DNA of 64,000 nucleotides from Acutalibacter sp. Its GTDB lineage: Bacteria; Bacillota; Clostridia; Oscillospirales; Acutalibacteraceae. The notes beneath the pieces were generated by a model. That model was not told where the DNA came from and ran no database searches. It was given only the letters and a program-made list of their open reading frames with translations. Below are positions 44,316 through 53,297 of the stretch, piece after piece; the stretch's first letter is position 1; each line of letters begins with the position of its first letter. The stretch covers positions 1-64,000 of the forward strand of contig JAHHRN010000003.1 of assembly GCA_020025775.1 (NCBI GenBank). The letters are read 5' to 3'. A program made the translations under genes and the position numbers.

Positions 44316-44975
44316 TCACGCATTTTTTAAGTTTAAAAGCAAGTTTTTTAATTCTTCTCTGTCGGAAACAGTCGTTTGAACGCCGGTTTTGGCTAAATCT
44401 TCCTTGGTTCTAAAGCCCCAAAGCACGCCGATAACATCCATCTTTGCATTGGAAGCGGTCTGAATATCCACTTCGCTGTCGCCGATGAAAACAGCTTCAT
44501 CTTTTGTAACACCCATTTGCTCTAAAGCATAATAAACGCCGTCCGGTGCAGGCTTATTGGGTCTGCCGTCTACACTGCCGACAACGGTTTTTACATAGTT
44601 ACCGAACAAATTATTACAAAGTGCCTGTGCCGCAAAATCCGCTTTGTTGGTTACGATTGCCATTTTATAGCCGGCATCATAAAGCGCAGAAAGCATCTCG
44701 CTTGTGCCCGGATACTCTGCGGTTTTATTTTCCATATTGATTTTGTAATGCGCACAAAAATCCGCAAATGCGGCCTCTAAATCTTCTGAGGAAGTTCCGG
44801 CAGGAACAGCTCTTTCCATCAACTTATGTACGCCGTTACCAACGAATCGGCGTGTTTCCTCTAAGGTGCGCTTGGGATAGCCGTGCTTTTCGAGCGCAAA
44901 ATTCACGCTGTCACGTAAATCCTCCAAGGTGTTTAAAAGTGTGCCGTCCAAATCAAAAACTATTGCTTTTTTCAT
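44316..44975 (-). CDS. HAD-family phosphatase (phosphoglycolate phosphatase-like)
   Basis: A 219-residue hydrolase. Motif I FDLDGTLLNT, motif II TNKADF, Lys in NKPAPDG and motif IV FIGDSEVDIQTA are complete. The cap domain is helical (C1 type). It resembles Gph, which removes 2-phosphoglycolate from DNA repair; the substrate is not proved. It lies between rsmD and uvrC. Confidence 0.88.
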   Translation of the reverse strand: MKKAIVFDLDGTLLNTLEDLRDSVNFALEKHGYPKRTLEETRRFVGNGVHKLMERAVPAGTSSEDLEAAFADFCAHYKINMENKTAEYPGTSEMLSALYDAGYKMAIVTNKADFAAQALCNNLFGNYVKTVVGSVDGRPNKPAPDGVYYALEQMGVTKDEAVFIGDSEVDIQTASNAKMDVIGVLWGFRTKEDLAKTGVQTTVSDREELKNLLLNLKNA

Positions 44976-45002
44976 AAAACTTTTCTCCAGTTTATTAAAA
45001 TT

Positions 45003-46838
45003 TCATTCTGCATGAAAATGATTGTAAACATTGAGGGCATTTGTATCACTAATACCCTTTACTTCTGCCAAATCCAAAATAGATGCTTCTTTAATGGCTT
45101 TGAGCGTTTTAAAATGCTGCAAAAGTGCCTTGGCTTTTTTATCACCGATGCCTTCGATTTCGGTAAGTGTCATAGCTAAGGTTCTGTGCTTGTGCTTTTG
45201 ATGGTGATAAGCAACCGAATACCGATGGACTTCATCTTGAATCGAAGAAATCAACGAAAAGACGCGACGTTTCGATTGGATTTCGATTTCGCCGCCGTTT
45301 TTAGCGATTGCCCGTGTTTTATGCTTGTTATCCTTTACCATACCAAAAAGCGGTATATTAAGGTTGAACTCTTTCAGAATCGGCTCTACGGCATGTACCT
45401 GACCGATACCTCCATCAAGTAAAATAAGGTCGGGCAGTCTACCAAAGCCGTCTTCAATATTACGAAGTTTCGCCTGCTCGTATTCAATAAATCGACGCGT
45501 CAAAACCTCATTCATCGAGCGATAATCGTCATTGCCTGTAAAACTTTTTATTGTAAATCTTCTGTAAGCCGGTTTATAGGGCTTTGCATCTTTAAAAACA
45601 ATCATACCGGCTACGCTGTCTTGTCCGGCCGTATGTGAAATATCGTAGGATTCAATATAATTCGGTGTTTTTTCTAGGCCTAGTAAATCTCGGAGTTCTT
45701 CTAAAACGGCAACCGTTTTACCGGTTTTTCCGAGGCGTAGCGCCAGCTTTTCCTGCGCATTTTCACGGCACATTTTTACAACTTCGACCTGTTCGCCGCG
45801 TTGCGGTGTAAAGATAATCACCTTACTACCGCGTTTTTCGCTAAGCCAACGTTCCACGTTTTCTGCGCCTTCCACCTCTCCGTCTACGGTTACACGTTTA
45901 GGGATATTTTGGCGCATTGAGTAAAAAGAAGTGATAACATCCGAATACATTTTCGAAAAATCATCGGTTTTATCGAAAAAGAAATGCTCACTGTCAAACA
46001 ATCTGCCCTTGGCAAAACGAAGCACAGCAAGGCAAATCATGCCTTCTGTTTCTGCCATGGAAAAGACATCTTGTTCTTCAACAGATTTATAAATAACCTT
46101 TTGCTTTTCCTGCAAACGCTCAATCGCTTGAATACGGTCGCGGAGCTTTGCGGCTTGTTCAAATTCCAACTGCTCTGCAGCATTTTCCATATCCGAACGA
46201 AGCTGTTTCAGGATATCGGCGGTATCACCTTTTAAAAATCGAATGGCCTGCGCAACCGTTTCGGCGTATTCCTTCTGATTCACCTTACCGGTACAAACAC
46301 CGCAGCACTGATGAATATAATAATGCAAACACGGTCTTTCCTTAGGTCTTGCATTGTCAAAATCTTTTCCGCATTGCGGCAACATAAAGATTTTATTTGC
46401 CGCATCTACGCTTTGCTTTACGGCATAAGAACTGGTATAGGGACCTAAATATTCTGCACCATCATCATTTCTCTGCAAGACGGATTGAATCGTCTTATAA
46501 CGCTCACCGGCAATACGGATATAGCTATAACCCTTATCGTCTTTTAAAAGAATATTATATTTTGGCATATGCTGTTTGATTAAACTGCATTCCAAAACCA
46601 ACGCTTCAAATTCGCTGTCTGTGACAATATAATCAAAATGATCTACATTTTCGACCATTTTGCGAACCTTCAAAGGATGTCCGTTTTGAGAGCCGAAATA
46701 TTGGCTGACACGATTTTTTAAAGCCTTTGCCTTGCCGATATAAATGATTTCATCCTTGGCGTTCTTCATGATATAAACGCCGGGCAGGAGCGGCAAATGC
46801 ATAGCTTTTTGCCGAAGGGCTTTTCGCTTTTCTTCCAT
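45003..46838 (-). CDS. uvrC: excinuclease ABC subunit C
   Basis: A 611-residue nuclease of nucleotide excision repair. N-terminal GIY-YIG domain (GVYIMK, IIYIGKA), UvrB-interacting helices near 200-235 (FEQAAKLRDRIQAIE), RNase H-like C-terminal nuclease with DLILLDGGIGQV, and a helix-hairpin-helix pair at the end (EGIGDKKAKALL). Length is normal. It lies between hpr and the HAD phosphatase gene. Confidence 0.96.
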   Translation of the reverse strand: MEEKRKALRQKAMHLPLLPGVYIMKNAKDEIIYIGKAKALKNRVSQYFGSQNGHPLKVRKMVENVDHFDYIVTDSEFEALVLECSLIKQHMPKYNILLKDDKGYSYIRIAGERYKTIQSVLQRNDDGAEYLGPYTSSYAVKQSVDAANKIFMLPQCGKDFDNARPKERPCLHYYIHQCCGVCTGKVNQKEYAETVAQAIRFLKGDTADILKQLRSDMENAAEQLEFEQAAKLRDRIQAIERLQEKQKVIYKSVEEQDVFSMAETEGMICLAVLRFAKGRLFDSEHFFFDKTDDFSKMYSDVITSFYSMRQNIPKRVTVDGEVEGAENVERWLSEKRGSKVIIFTPQRGEQVEVVKMCRENAQEKLALRLGKTGKTVAVLEELRDLLGLEKTPNYIESYDISHTAGQDSVAGMIVFKDAKPYKPAYRRFTIKSFTGNDDYRSMNEVLTRRFIEYEQAKLRNIEDGFGRLPDLILLDGGIGQVHAVEPILKEFNLNIPLFGMVKDNKHKTRAIAKNGGEIEIQSKRRVFSLISSIQDEVHRYSVAYHHQKHKHRTLAMTLTEIEGIGDKKAKALLQHFKTLKAIKEASILDLAEVKGISDTNALNVYNHFHAE

Positions 46839-46878
46839 TCGATTTCACCGCCTTTCAAAAAAGACTGTAAATATAAAA

Positions 46879-46908
46879 TCAGACACACCGAAAAAACGGT
46901 ATGTCTGA
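46879..46908 (-). terminator. intrinsic terminator after the HPr gene
   Basis: 12-bp stem (46879-46890 with 46897-46908, one G-T pair), then a T-rich run on the minus strand, shortly after the hpr stop codon. Confidence 0.85.
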
Positions 46909-46927
46909 CGAAAAAGCTATTTTCTTT

Positions 46928-47191
46928 TTATTCAGCGAAGCCGGACTCAACTAACTTTACGAGACCGTCAACAGCTTGCTCTTCATCGGGACCGCCGGCA
47001 ATAATGCGAATTTTTGTATCGCCCATAATGCCGAGAGAAAGAACGCCGAGAAGACTTTTTGCATTAACTCTTCTTTCGTCTTTTTCTACCCAAACAGAGG
47101 ATTTATACTCGTTAGCCTTCTGGATGAAAAATGTTGCCGGACGAGCATGTAAGCCAACCTGATTCTGAACAATAACTTCTTTAGTGCACAT
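46928..47191 (-). CDS. ptsH: HPr-like phosphocarrier protein
   Basis: An 87-residue protein. The phosphorylated histidine lies in GLHARPATFF (histidine preceding ARPA) and the regulatory serine in VNAKSLLGVLSLGI (HPrK/P site). It carries phosphate from enzyme I to PTS permeases and signals catabolite repression. The true His keeps it in the HPr class rather than Crh (Gln). The ATG at 47191 has GGGGAG upstream; a longer upstream extension was rejected. The gene is single, with its own promoter and terminator. Confidence 0.9.
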   Translation of the reverse strand: MCTKEVIVQNQVGLHARPATFFIQKANEYKSSVWVEKDERRVNAKSLLGVLSLGIMGDTKIRIIAGGPDEEQAVDGLVKLVESGFAE

Positions 47192-47248
47192 ATCTGATTC
47201 TCCCCATATAGCAAATTTAGTAAGAGTTTTTTGGGTTTCTACTATCAT

Positions 47249-47276
47249 ATTATACCACAATTCTTGTCCTCGTCAA
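47249..47276 (-). promoter_or_regulatory. sigma-A-type promoter for the HPr gene
   Basis: TTGACG (47271-47276), 16-base spacer, perfect TATAAT (47249-47254), about 57 bases ahead of the start codon. Confidence 0.8.
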
Positions 47277-47346
47277 CGGCAAAACACGATATATGGGGGA
47301 TTTTGCAAGATTTCGGAAGGACTTCCAAACTCGTTCCCAAAGCAAA

Positions 47347-47388
47347 ATATCTTTTTTGTGCACTATCACAACAAAAAGATATGGACTC
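47347..47388 (-). terminator. candidate terminator after the polysaccharide deacetylase gene
   Basis: AT-rich hairpin (arms around ATATCTTTTT and AAAAAGATAT with an inner TGTG/CACA), ending in TTTTG on the minus strand. Weak compared with neighbouring terminators. The rest of the 47261-47422 interval holds only the HPr promoter. Confidence 0.5.
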
Positions 47389-47422
47389 TATTGAATATAA
47401 ACAAAAAGGTTGTTTTAGTGGT

Positions 47423-48430
47423 TTAATTCGCCACTCTTTGGTGCGCTGGAGGCACGTCTTTGTTCAAGGTAGCAAAGGAATAACCGAGAGATTTATAATA
47501 TGCAATTACCTCCGGAAGTGCGGCTACAGTGTTCTTTTTGTCTCCAGCATCATGCATTAAAACAATGACGCTGTCGCTTTTCGGCAAGCGTTTGCAATTC
47601 TCTACAATTTGCGCCGGAGAGGGAGACGGATAAGAAGCGTCACCCGAAGAAATGTTCCAGTCAAAATAAGTGTAACCCATTTCCCCTACTTTTTTCGTTA
47701 ATCTAGTCATAATCTTTTCTTTTTGATTATATTTTCGGCTAATCGTATTACTACCGCCACCAGGGAAACGCATTAGCTTCGTGCGAATACCTGTTTCATT
47801 ATAAACAAGATCGGAGATTTGCTGTAAGTCACTAAAAAAGGCTTCATCTGTCGTGTAAATCGTTTTATAGTCATGCGTATAGCTGTGCAATGCAATGGCA
47901 TGTCCTTCTGCGACAACATCTTTCATATAATGATTGTGTTTTTTACCATTCACGAAAAAAAAAGTCGCTTTAACCCCATTGTCTCTCAAAATTTTTAAGA
48001 CTTCCGGGGTTCTCTGCGACGGGCCATCATCAAAGGTTAAATAAATTGTTTTATGAGAAGAAGAAGGCGGTGCCACAGGCGGAGCAACGCTCGGCGTTTT
48101 ACTGGGGAGCGTTGCTTGCTGTTTCTTAATTGCAATTTGTTTTTTCAAATCCGAAATGATTTTTTCATATTCCGATTTCTGCTTTTCGTTCAAAGCATCT
48201 TTTTCGGAAAGTGCATTTTCATAGCTTTCTTTCTCTTCGGCTTCCTGTGCTTTAAGGGCATCCTGTTCACTTAATGCACTTTCATATTTCTTATCTTGTG
48301 CTTGACTTTCTTTCGCCATATTTTTATTTTTTACAGCAAATACAGACAAAGTAATAGCCAAAGCAACAACCAAAACGGAAAGAACTACAACAGAAATTTT
48401 AACGGCCAGTTCTTTTTTCTCCGACTTCAA
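47423..48430 (-). CDS. membrane-anchored polysaccharide deacetylase
   Basis: A 335-residue protein with one N-terminal transmembrane helix (about 9-31), a Glu/Lys/Gln-rich coiled-coil stalk with near-repeats ESALSEQDALKAQ and ENALSEKDALNEK (about 45-100), and a Pro-rich linker. A C-terminal carbohydrate esterase 4 domain has TFDDGPS and H-x3-H (ALHSYTHDY), the metal-binding motifs. Family members deacetylate peptidoglycan or related glycans outside the cell. Start TTG with AAGGCG upstream; a nearby ATG is out of frame. Confidence 0.9.
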   Translation of the reverse strand: MKSEKKELAVKISVVVLSVLVVALAITLSVFAVKNKNMAKESQAQDKKYESALSEQDALKAQEAEEKESYENALSEKDALNEKQKSEYEKIISDLKKQIAIKKQQATLPSKTPSVAPPVAPPSSSHKTIYLTFDDGPSQRTPEVLKILRDNGVKATFFFVNGKKHNHYMKDVVAEGHAIALHSYTHDYKTIYTTDEAFFSDLQQISDLVYNETGIRTKLMRFPGGGSNTISRKYNQKEKIMTRLTKKVGEMGYTYFDWNISSGDASYPSPSPAQIVENCKRLPKSDSVIVLMHDAGDKKNTVAALPEVIAYYKSLGYSFATLNKDVPPAHQRVAN

Positions 48431-48560
48431 AACAAACGCCTTCTTTCATGTTCAATACTATACATTTATTATATAGTATTTATAGAAAAAAACAAGTTAC
48501 AAATGGTAAAAAAATATAAAACCCCCGTATATATTACAGAAGCTTGAATAAAAAAAAGAA

Positions 48561-48592
48561 AAAAGCAGACAGCTGAAATGCCGTCTGCTTTT
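48561..48592 (-). terminator. intrinsic terminator of rplS
   Basis: 10-bp perfect stem (48561-48570 with 48583-48592) with further inner pairing, followed on the minus strand by a long T run; 34 bases past the rplS stop. Confidence 0.9.
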
Positions 48593-48625
48593 TGTTTGGT
48601 TAAATAGAAAAGTGTAAGACTAAAG

Positions 48626-48967
48626 TTAGATCTGTTCCTTAACCTTAGCTGCCTTACCAACTCTGTCGCGTAAGTAATAGAGCTTGCTTCTACGAACCTT
48701 ACCGGCACGAACGAGCTCAACCTTTGCAACGTTGGGAGAATTTACCGGGAAAACTCTCTCGATACCTACACCGTAGGAAAGACGACGAACGGTGAATGTT
48801 TCGGAAACGCCGCTACCCTTTCTAGCAATGATAGTACCTTCGAAAACCTGAATTCTTTCTCTTTCGCCTTCACGAATCTTAACGTGAACCTTAACTACGT
48901 CGCCGACCTTGATGTGGGGGCGATCTTCTTTAACCATGCCTGCTGTGATTGTTTTCAATGCGTCCAT
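48626..48967 (-). CDS. rplS: ribosomal protein bL19
   Basis: A 113-residue ribosomal protein. [21 protein letters not shown] and [14 protein letters not shown] are family signatures. It lies at the 30S-50S interface. The ATG at 48967 is preceded by AGGAGG; an in-frame extension upstream covers the leader and is not part of the protein. Transcribed alone, with a structured 5' leader and strong promoter. The trmD/rimM partners are not here. Confidence 0.96.
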   Translation of the reverse strand: MDALKTITAGMVKEDRPHIKVGDVVKVHVKIREGERERIQVFEGTIIARKGSGVSETFTVRRLSYGVGIERVFPVNSPNVAKVELVRAGKVRRSKLYYLRDRVGKAAKVKEQI

Positions 48968-49078
48968 AATGAACCTCCTAATTTTTTTCAGACGTTCATG
49001 CACTACATTGTACAGAGGACCGTCAGCTTTAATGTTGCCATTAACTGCCGTTGGTAAGGAACCAACGCATAAATCGCT
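48968..49078 (-). promoter_or_regulatory. structured 5' leader of rplS (candidate L19 leader)
   Basis: A region of about 110 bases between the promoter and the rplS start. It contains a 7-bp perfect hairpin (CGTTGGT 49049-49055 with ACCAACG 49061-49067) and no plausible ORF. Firmicutes often have an autoregulatory L19 leader at this place; identity with that Rfam family was not confirmed. Confidence 0.5.
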
Positions 49079-49083
49079 TTGAT

Positions 49084-49112
49084 ATAATACCACAAAGTCA
49101 ATAAAAAGGCAA
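49084..49112 (-). promoter_or_regulatory. sigma-A-type promoter for rplS
   Basis: TTGCCT (49107-49112), 17-base spacer, TATTAT (49084-49089), reading toward rplS. Confidence 0.7.
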
Positions 49113-49141
49113 GTCTTTTTTTATTTTTTTAAGGAAAGCAA

Positions 49142-49171
49142 AAACAGCGGCAAAAAAGTGCCGCTGTTTTT
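49142..49171 (-). terminator. intrinsic terminator after the GH2 gene
   Basis: 12-bp perfect stem (49142-49153 with 49160-49171) and a T-rich tail on both strands, just past the GH2 stop codon. Confidence 0.9.
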
Positions 49172-49175
49172 TTGT

Positions 49176-51713
49176 TTATTTTGCAATAGCCTGTAATTTT
49201 GCCTGGGTTTGTTCTTTGGTTTCCGGCGGCAAAACCTCTGCCCCTGCATTTAAAATCTGATTGAGAGTAAAGCCTAAGAAGAGCGGCAGGAATTGTTCCA
49301 CGTTGTCAATACCGAAAGCGGTAGATGCAAGACCCATAAGCTCTGTAATAATTTCTTTACCCTGCGGCGTCTTTTGGATGTCTTCTATCTTATCGTAAAT
49401 AGAATATGCATTCGCATCGGTCGGCAGTTTTTCTTCTGGAATTTCTTCAGCAGCAGAAACCTTCGGATTGCGTACCTGCTGTAAGAAAGCATTCACAACG
49501 GGCATAACGCCTTTTGGTAAACTGCTGCCTGCCATGGACACAACCTTTTCAATGGTAAAGTTCTTTGCCATGGCAATCATCCCCTTACCTACTGTGATGT
49601 GCATCTGTTCAGAAACGAACTGAATCGCACCCTCCAAAAGCTTTTCGCCCTCCGGTGTTTTCACAATATCACCGATTTTGTCGGAAACGGTAAAGTACCC
49701 TGCACGTTTTGTCATCTTCAGACCACCTTTTTCTCCGTTATCATCGAACCAGTTTTTCGCATTATCTCCGCTGCAAGCATCCTGTAATACGTAATCCGGG
49801 TTCTCTTTGTCTGTAAGATTTAACGTCATTTCGTCATGATAGAGAATCGCATTGGCTTCAATTAGATTTTCGCCCTTTTGAAGCGGTACATCCTCAAACA
49901 CAAACACTTTTTCTGCTTCTAAGGTCTTAAACTCCTTGCCGTTTACAGAAAGTGTAACACTCGGACAATTAGAATAAACCTTAATTTGCACGTGATCCTT
50001 CGTTCGGTCTTTATAGCGTTTCGAGCAAAGATGCACAAACGGCTCTGTGGTCCAATACGCTTTATAAATATAGAAACTGTCTTTCTTCGTTTTACGGTCG
50101 TAGGTCACAAGGCCCTTATTATTTCTGCCCTTCATGCCACCTTCATCGCGCATATCCGAAGCAAAATCAAACATATTCCACACGTGTGTGCTCCAAAGGA
50201 ACGGTCTGTCTTTAAAGGTTTCGAGCATCTTTTCATGGTAATAGGCTTGATATTCTTCCGAATAATCCTGCACATTGGGATGATCGTTGTGATATTTTAA
50301 AATGCCCTCGCAACCGTATTCCGAAATACCGAGACAAATATCCGGACGCATTTTATGGAAATCATCAATCCAAACCGCATTATCTTCTACATCGCCTACA
50401 TACCAGCCGAAATAATGGTTGTAGGAGACAATATCGGTAATTTCATTGAGGGGACTTTCCATATCCACAATAGAAAGCTGTGCCATAGTGGTCAGTCTGG
50501 TTTTATCGAGTTCGTGGCAAAGATTGTTTAGTGCCACCAAGTTAGATGATAAATCCGGATCCTCACCGCCGATGGTAATCTCGTTGGCAATGCCCCAGCA
50601 AATAATAGAGGGATGATTATAATTTTGAAGTACAAGCTCTTTCATTTGAGAAAGCGTATTTTCTCTTGCCTCAGCGGTTTTCATAAAGCTGGAGATGAAC
50701 GGAATTTCCGCCCAAACAATCATACCGTATTCATCGCAAAGATCATAGAAATACTGGCTGTGCTGATAGTGCGCCAAGCGGATGGTATTCGCACCGATTT
50801 CTGCAATCAGCTTCATATCCTGTCTGTGTTCTTTTTCGGTAATCGCCCAGCCCATATCTAATCTGTCCTGATGTCTGGAAACACCATGGAGCGGATAAGG
50901 CTTGCCGTTTAAGAAGAAGCCTTTTTCGGGGTCAACAGAGAAGGTACGAACGCCAAAATTCTGTTCCACCTTGTCGATAGTTTTGCCGTCTTCGATAAGT
51001 TCCGCACAAACTGTATAAAGATAAGGATCTTCCCTACCGTTCCAAAGGTGCGGATTTTGGAGTGTAATGCAAGCCTCCGGCTTTTCCGCCGAAGCTTCCG
51101 CCACTTGATTATCTATATGAAAACGAACAAGCTGATTATGCTTCGGATTGGTTACATAGGCATTCAAAGCAATTTCTGCAGTGCCGTCTTCCAAAACTTT
51201 AGGCGTAACAGCAACACCGGGTGTACCGTAATAATCCAAATCGAAATGGGATGCGGCAACGGTAATTAAATTCACACCGCGATAAAGGCCGCCAAAGAAG
51301 GTGAAATCTGCATTCTGCGGATAAACCTCCTGATTTTTAGAATTATCCACCAGAACCACAAGCTTAACTCTGCCGAAATGAATATAGTCTGTAATCTCCA
51401 CACGGAATGTAGAAAATCCGCCTTTATGCTTATAGATTTCTTTTCCGTTCGCATAAACCGTGCAAATGGAGTTTGCACCTAAAAATTCCAAGAACGCGCG
51501 CTCGTGGGAATTTAAAGAAAGATGCAACGTTTTGAAATACCAACAAGCCGCGCGATAATAATCCATACCGCCGTCCTGACCGTCCAGATTATTCCAAGTA
51601 TGCGGTAAATTTACCTTTTCAAAAGTTCTGTCCGCTCTTCTGGGCGGCTTGAGGCTTTGCTTTTCATTTTTGCAAAAGTACCATTCCGAATTGATTGCTT
51701 GGGTTTTACGCAT
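49176..51713 (-). CDS. glycoside hydrolase family 2 enzyme (beta-galactosidase/glucuronidase type)
   Basis: About 845 residues. Sandwich and immunoglobulin-like domains precede a TIM barrel with the acid/base Glu in GIANEITIGG and the nucleophile Glu in GISEYGCEG. RLAHYQHSQYFYDLCDEYG and PFLWSTHVWNMFDF are also typical GH2 segments. The last about 220 residues carry a helical extension with two related motifs (YFTVSDKIGDIVKTPEG and YSIYDKIEDIQKTPQG), which I cannot assign. No signal peptide is evident, so it is probably cytoplasmic, hydrolysing sugar brought in by the adjacent symporter. The start at MRKTQAI is best by homology; MCKGMRK is an alternative. The start overlaps the symporter's end by 8 bases. 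Confidence 0.88.
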   Translation of the reverse strand: MRKTQAINSEWYFCKNEKQSLKPPRRADRTFEKVNLPHTWNNLDGQDGGMDYYRAACWYFKTLHLSLNSHERAFLEFLGANSICTVYANGKEIYKHKGGFSTFRVEITDYIHFGRVKLVVLVDNSKNQEVYPQNADFTFFGGLYRGVNLITVAASHFDLDYYGTPGVAVTPKVLEDGTAEIALNAYVTNPKHNQLVRFHIDNQVAEASAEKPEACITLQNPHLWNGREDPYLYTVCAELIEDGKTIDKVEQNFGVRTFSVDPEKGFFLNGKPYPLHGVSRHQDRLDMGWAITEKEHRQDMKLIAEIGANTIRLAHYQHSQYFYDLCDEYGMIVWAEIPFISSFMKTAEARENTLSQMKELVLQNYNHPSIICWGIANEITIGGEDPDLSSNLVALNNLCHELDKTRLTTMAQLSIVDMESPLNEITDIVSYNHYFGWYVGDVEDNAVWIDDFHKMRPDICLGISEYGCEGILKYHNDHPNVQDYSEEYQAYYHEKMLETFKDRPFLWSTHVWNMFDFASDMRDEGGMKGRNNKGLVTYDRKTKKDSFYIYKAYWTTEPFVHLCSKRYKDRTKDHVQIKVYSNCPSVTLSVNGKEFKTLEAEKVFVFEDVPLQKGENLIEANAILYHDEMTLNLTDKENPDYVLQDACSGDNAKNWFDDNGEKGGLKMTKRAGYFTVSDKIGDIVKTPEGEKLLEGAIQFVSEQMHITVGKGMIAMAKNFTIEKVVSMAGSSLPKGVMPVVNAFLQQVRNPKVSAAEEIPEEKLPTDANAYSIYDKIEDIQKTPQGKEIITELMGLASTAFGIDNVEQFLPLFLGFTLNQILNAGAEVLPPETKEQTQAKLQAIAK

Positions 51714-53049
51714 TCCTTTGCACATCCTTTTCGTTAATATTATACATAAAGAGTAGTGAAACAAAACAGATTACACTACCGATTAAAGGCAGAAGACTTA
51801 CTGCAACATAGATGTTGTCGGCAACTCCGGGCAACTGGTTGGAGCCATTTTCCTGCACATAGCCTGCGGCACCGAGTGCCAAGGCAATGACTGCACCGCC
51901 GATACCTTGGGAGAGTTTTCTAAAGAAGGAATAGGTCGCATAGATAGAACCTTCCTCTCGCCTGCCGGTTCTCTCCTCCTGATAATCAATACAGTCGGCA
52001 ACCATTGCCCAAATCAAAACTGTAAAGAAACCTGTTGCAAACATGCCGAGTGCAAAAATGCAAAGCCAGACAATCGGGTTCTTAATTTTCACAACCGTTA
52101 AAATTCCGGAAGAAAGAATAGAAACAAGGAAAGGATAAGCAGTAATTTGCTTTTTACTGTATCGTTTCGCAAGTGGTTTCACCATCAGCAAGGCAACCAC
52201 CATCGGTAAACCTGCCAAAACAGAACCGACAGCGATAAGCTTTGTGTTTTTAAAATAATACATAAACACATACGGCAAAAAGGTAAACACCGTCATAATA
52301 AGTGCCGTGTAAGAAATCGTAGCAATGGTCAGTGCCATCATGGGTCGATTGTGAAAGAATGAGGTCAGTGTTTTAAAATAGCCGGATTTTTCTTTCGGAT
52401 TCTCCTGTGGCTTTACACGTTCTGTTACCAAATTGCAAAGGAGGATAAAAGAAATAAAACCGATTACGCCCATCACAGCTACAATATAAATAAAGAGGTT
52501 GCCTTTTGGCTGATCGTTTTCATCATAGATTAAAAGAGGTAAAATCACCATAACCGGCGCTTGTGCAAGCATAGCACCGATGCTTCTGAAATTGGAAAGC
52601 TCCACACGCTCCAAACGATCGGTTGTAATGACGGACTGTAAAGAGCCGTAAGGCACATTTACACTGGTATAAGCTACGCTCCAAATCATATAGGTTACGA
52701 GGCAAAGGGTTACCTTCGCAGCATAAGAGGCATTCGGAATGTAAATGAACATTAAAATACTAGAAATCAAAAGTGGAATGCTTGCCCAACGAATCCATGG
52801 TTTAAATTTACTTCCCCCATGTGGCTTCGATGCATCGCAAAAACCGCCGATCAACGGATCGTTAATCGCATCCCAAATTTTTGCGACCATAATAATAATC
52901 GCATAATGTTCGGGCAGAATACCCAGACAAGTGACATAGAAAAGCATCATATAGCTATTGATAAAGGCAAAGCTCATATTGCAGCCAAAATCACCGAGCA
53001 TATACCCAAGCTTATCACGCACACCGAAAGGTCTGACGGAATTTTCCAT
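51706..53049 (-). CDS. GPH-family sugar:cation symporter
   Basis: A 447-residue transporter with 12 predicted helices. GVRDKLGYMLGDFGCNM begins the chain and DPLIGGFCDASKPHGGSKFKPWIRW is the cytoplasmic loop signature of MelB-like carriers. It moves a glycoside with a cation. Translation probably starts at MENSVRP (53049, GAGGG upstream). Overlap with the GH2 gene argues for a joint transport-hydrolysis unit. Two carriers of this family are in the window; this one lacks the long tail of that at 10449-12863. Confidence 0.9.
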   Translation of the reverse strand: MENSVRPFGVRDKLGYMLGDFGCNMSFAFINSYMMLFYVTCLGILPEHYAIIIMVAKIWDAINDPLIGGFCDASKPHGGSKFKPWIRWASIPLLISSILMFIYIPNASYAAKVTLCLVTYMIWSVAYTSVNVPYGSLQSVITTDRLERVELSNFRSIGAMLAQAPVMVILPLLIYDENDQPKGNLFIYIVAVMGVIGFISFILLCNLVTERVKPQENPKEKSGYFKTLTSFFHNRPMMALTIATISYTALIMTVFTFLPYVFMYYFKNTKLIAVGSVLAGLPMVVALLMVKPLAKRYSKKQITAYPFLVSILSSGILTVVKIKNPIVWLCIFALGMFATGFFTVLIWAMVADCIDYQEERTGRREEGSIYATYSFFRKLSQGIGGAVIALALGAAGYVQENGSNQLPGVADNIYVAVSLLPLIGSVICFVSLLFMYNINEKDVQRNA

Positions 53050-53140
53050 GCAATCCCTCTTTTCATTAAATTCTCTCGTTATTCTTTCCCAAAAATTCGG
53101 TTTCATAACGCACAGAAAAATTTAACAAACAAAAGAAGAC

Positions 53141-53154
53141 TGCACAAATGTGCA
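53141..53154. promoter_or_regulatory. palindromic operator candidate upstream of the GPH-GH2 operon
   Basis: Perfect 6-2-6 palindrome TGCACAAATGTGCA between a TTATAACT-type -10 (about 53165-53180, minus strand) and the symporter start. Suits a dimeric repressor. No regulator gene is adjacent. Nothing else is seen in 53107-53236. Confidence 0.45.
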
Positions 53155-53236
53155 CTGGTTAAACTATAACAAATTATAACGAAAAAATCTATGCTTTTTA
53201 TTAAATTTTATTTATTTTGTTCAATAAAGATACAAA

Positions 53237-53280
53237 AAAAGTTCGCAAACAGAAATAGCTTCCGCTTTGCGAACTTTTTA
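53237..53280 (-). terminator. intrinsic terminator after nanE
   Basis: 14-base perfect arms (53237-53250 with 53267-53280) with a 16-base loop and a T-rich tail on the minus strand. Confidence 0.88.
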
Positions 53281-53297
53281 TGCAAATATTTTTAGGT

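Noticed and set aside
46928..47260. Longer N-terminus of HPr (extra 23 residues)
   Set aside because: The extension covers the promoter region and lacks a ribosome site; MCTKEV with GGGGAG is the normal HPr start.
49084..49104. TTGACT as the -35 of the rplS promoter
   Set aside because: With TATTAT the spacing would be far too short; TTGCCT at 17 bases fits better.
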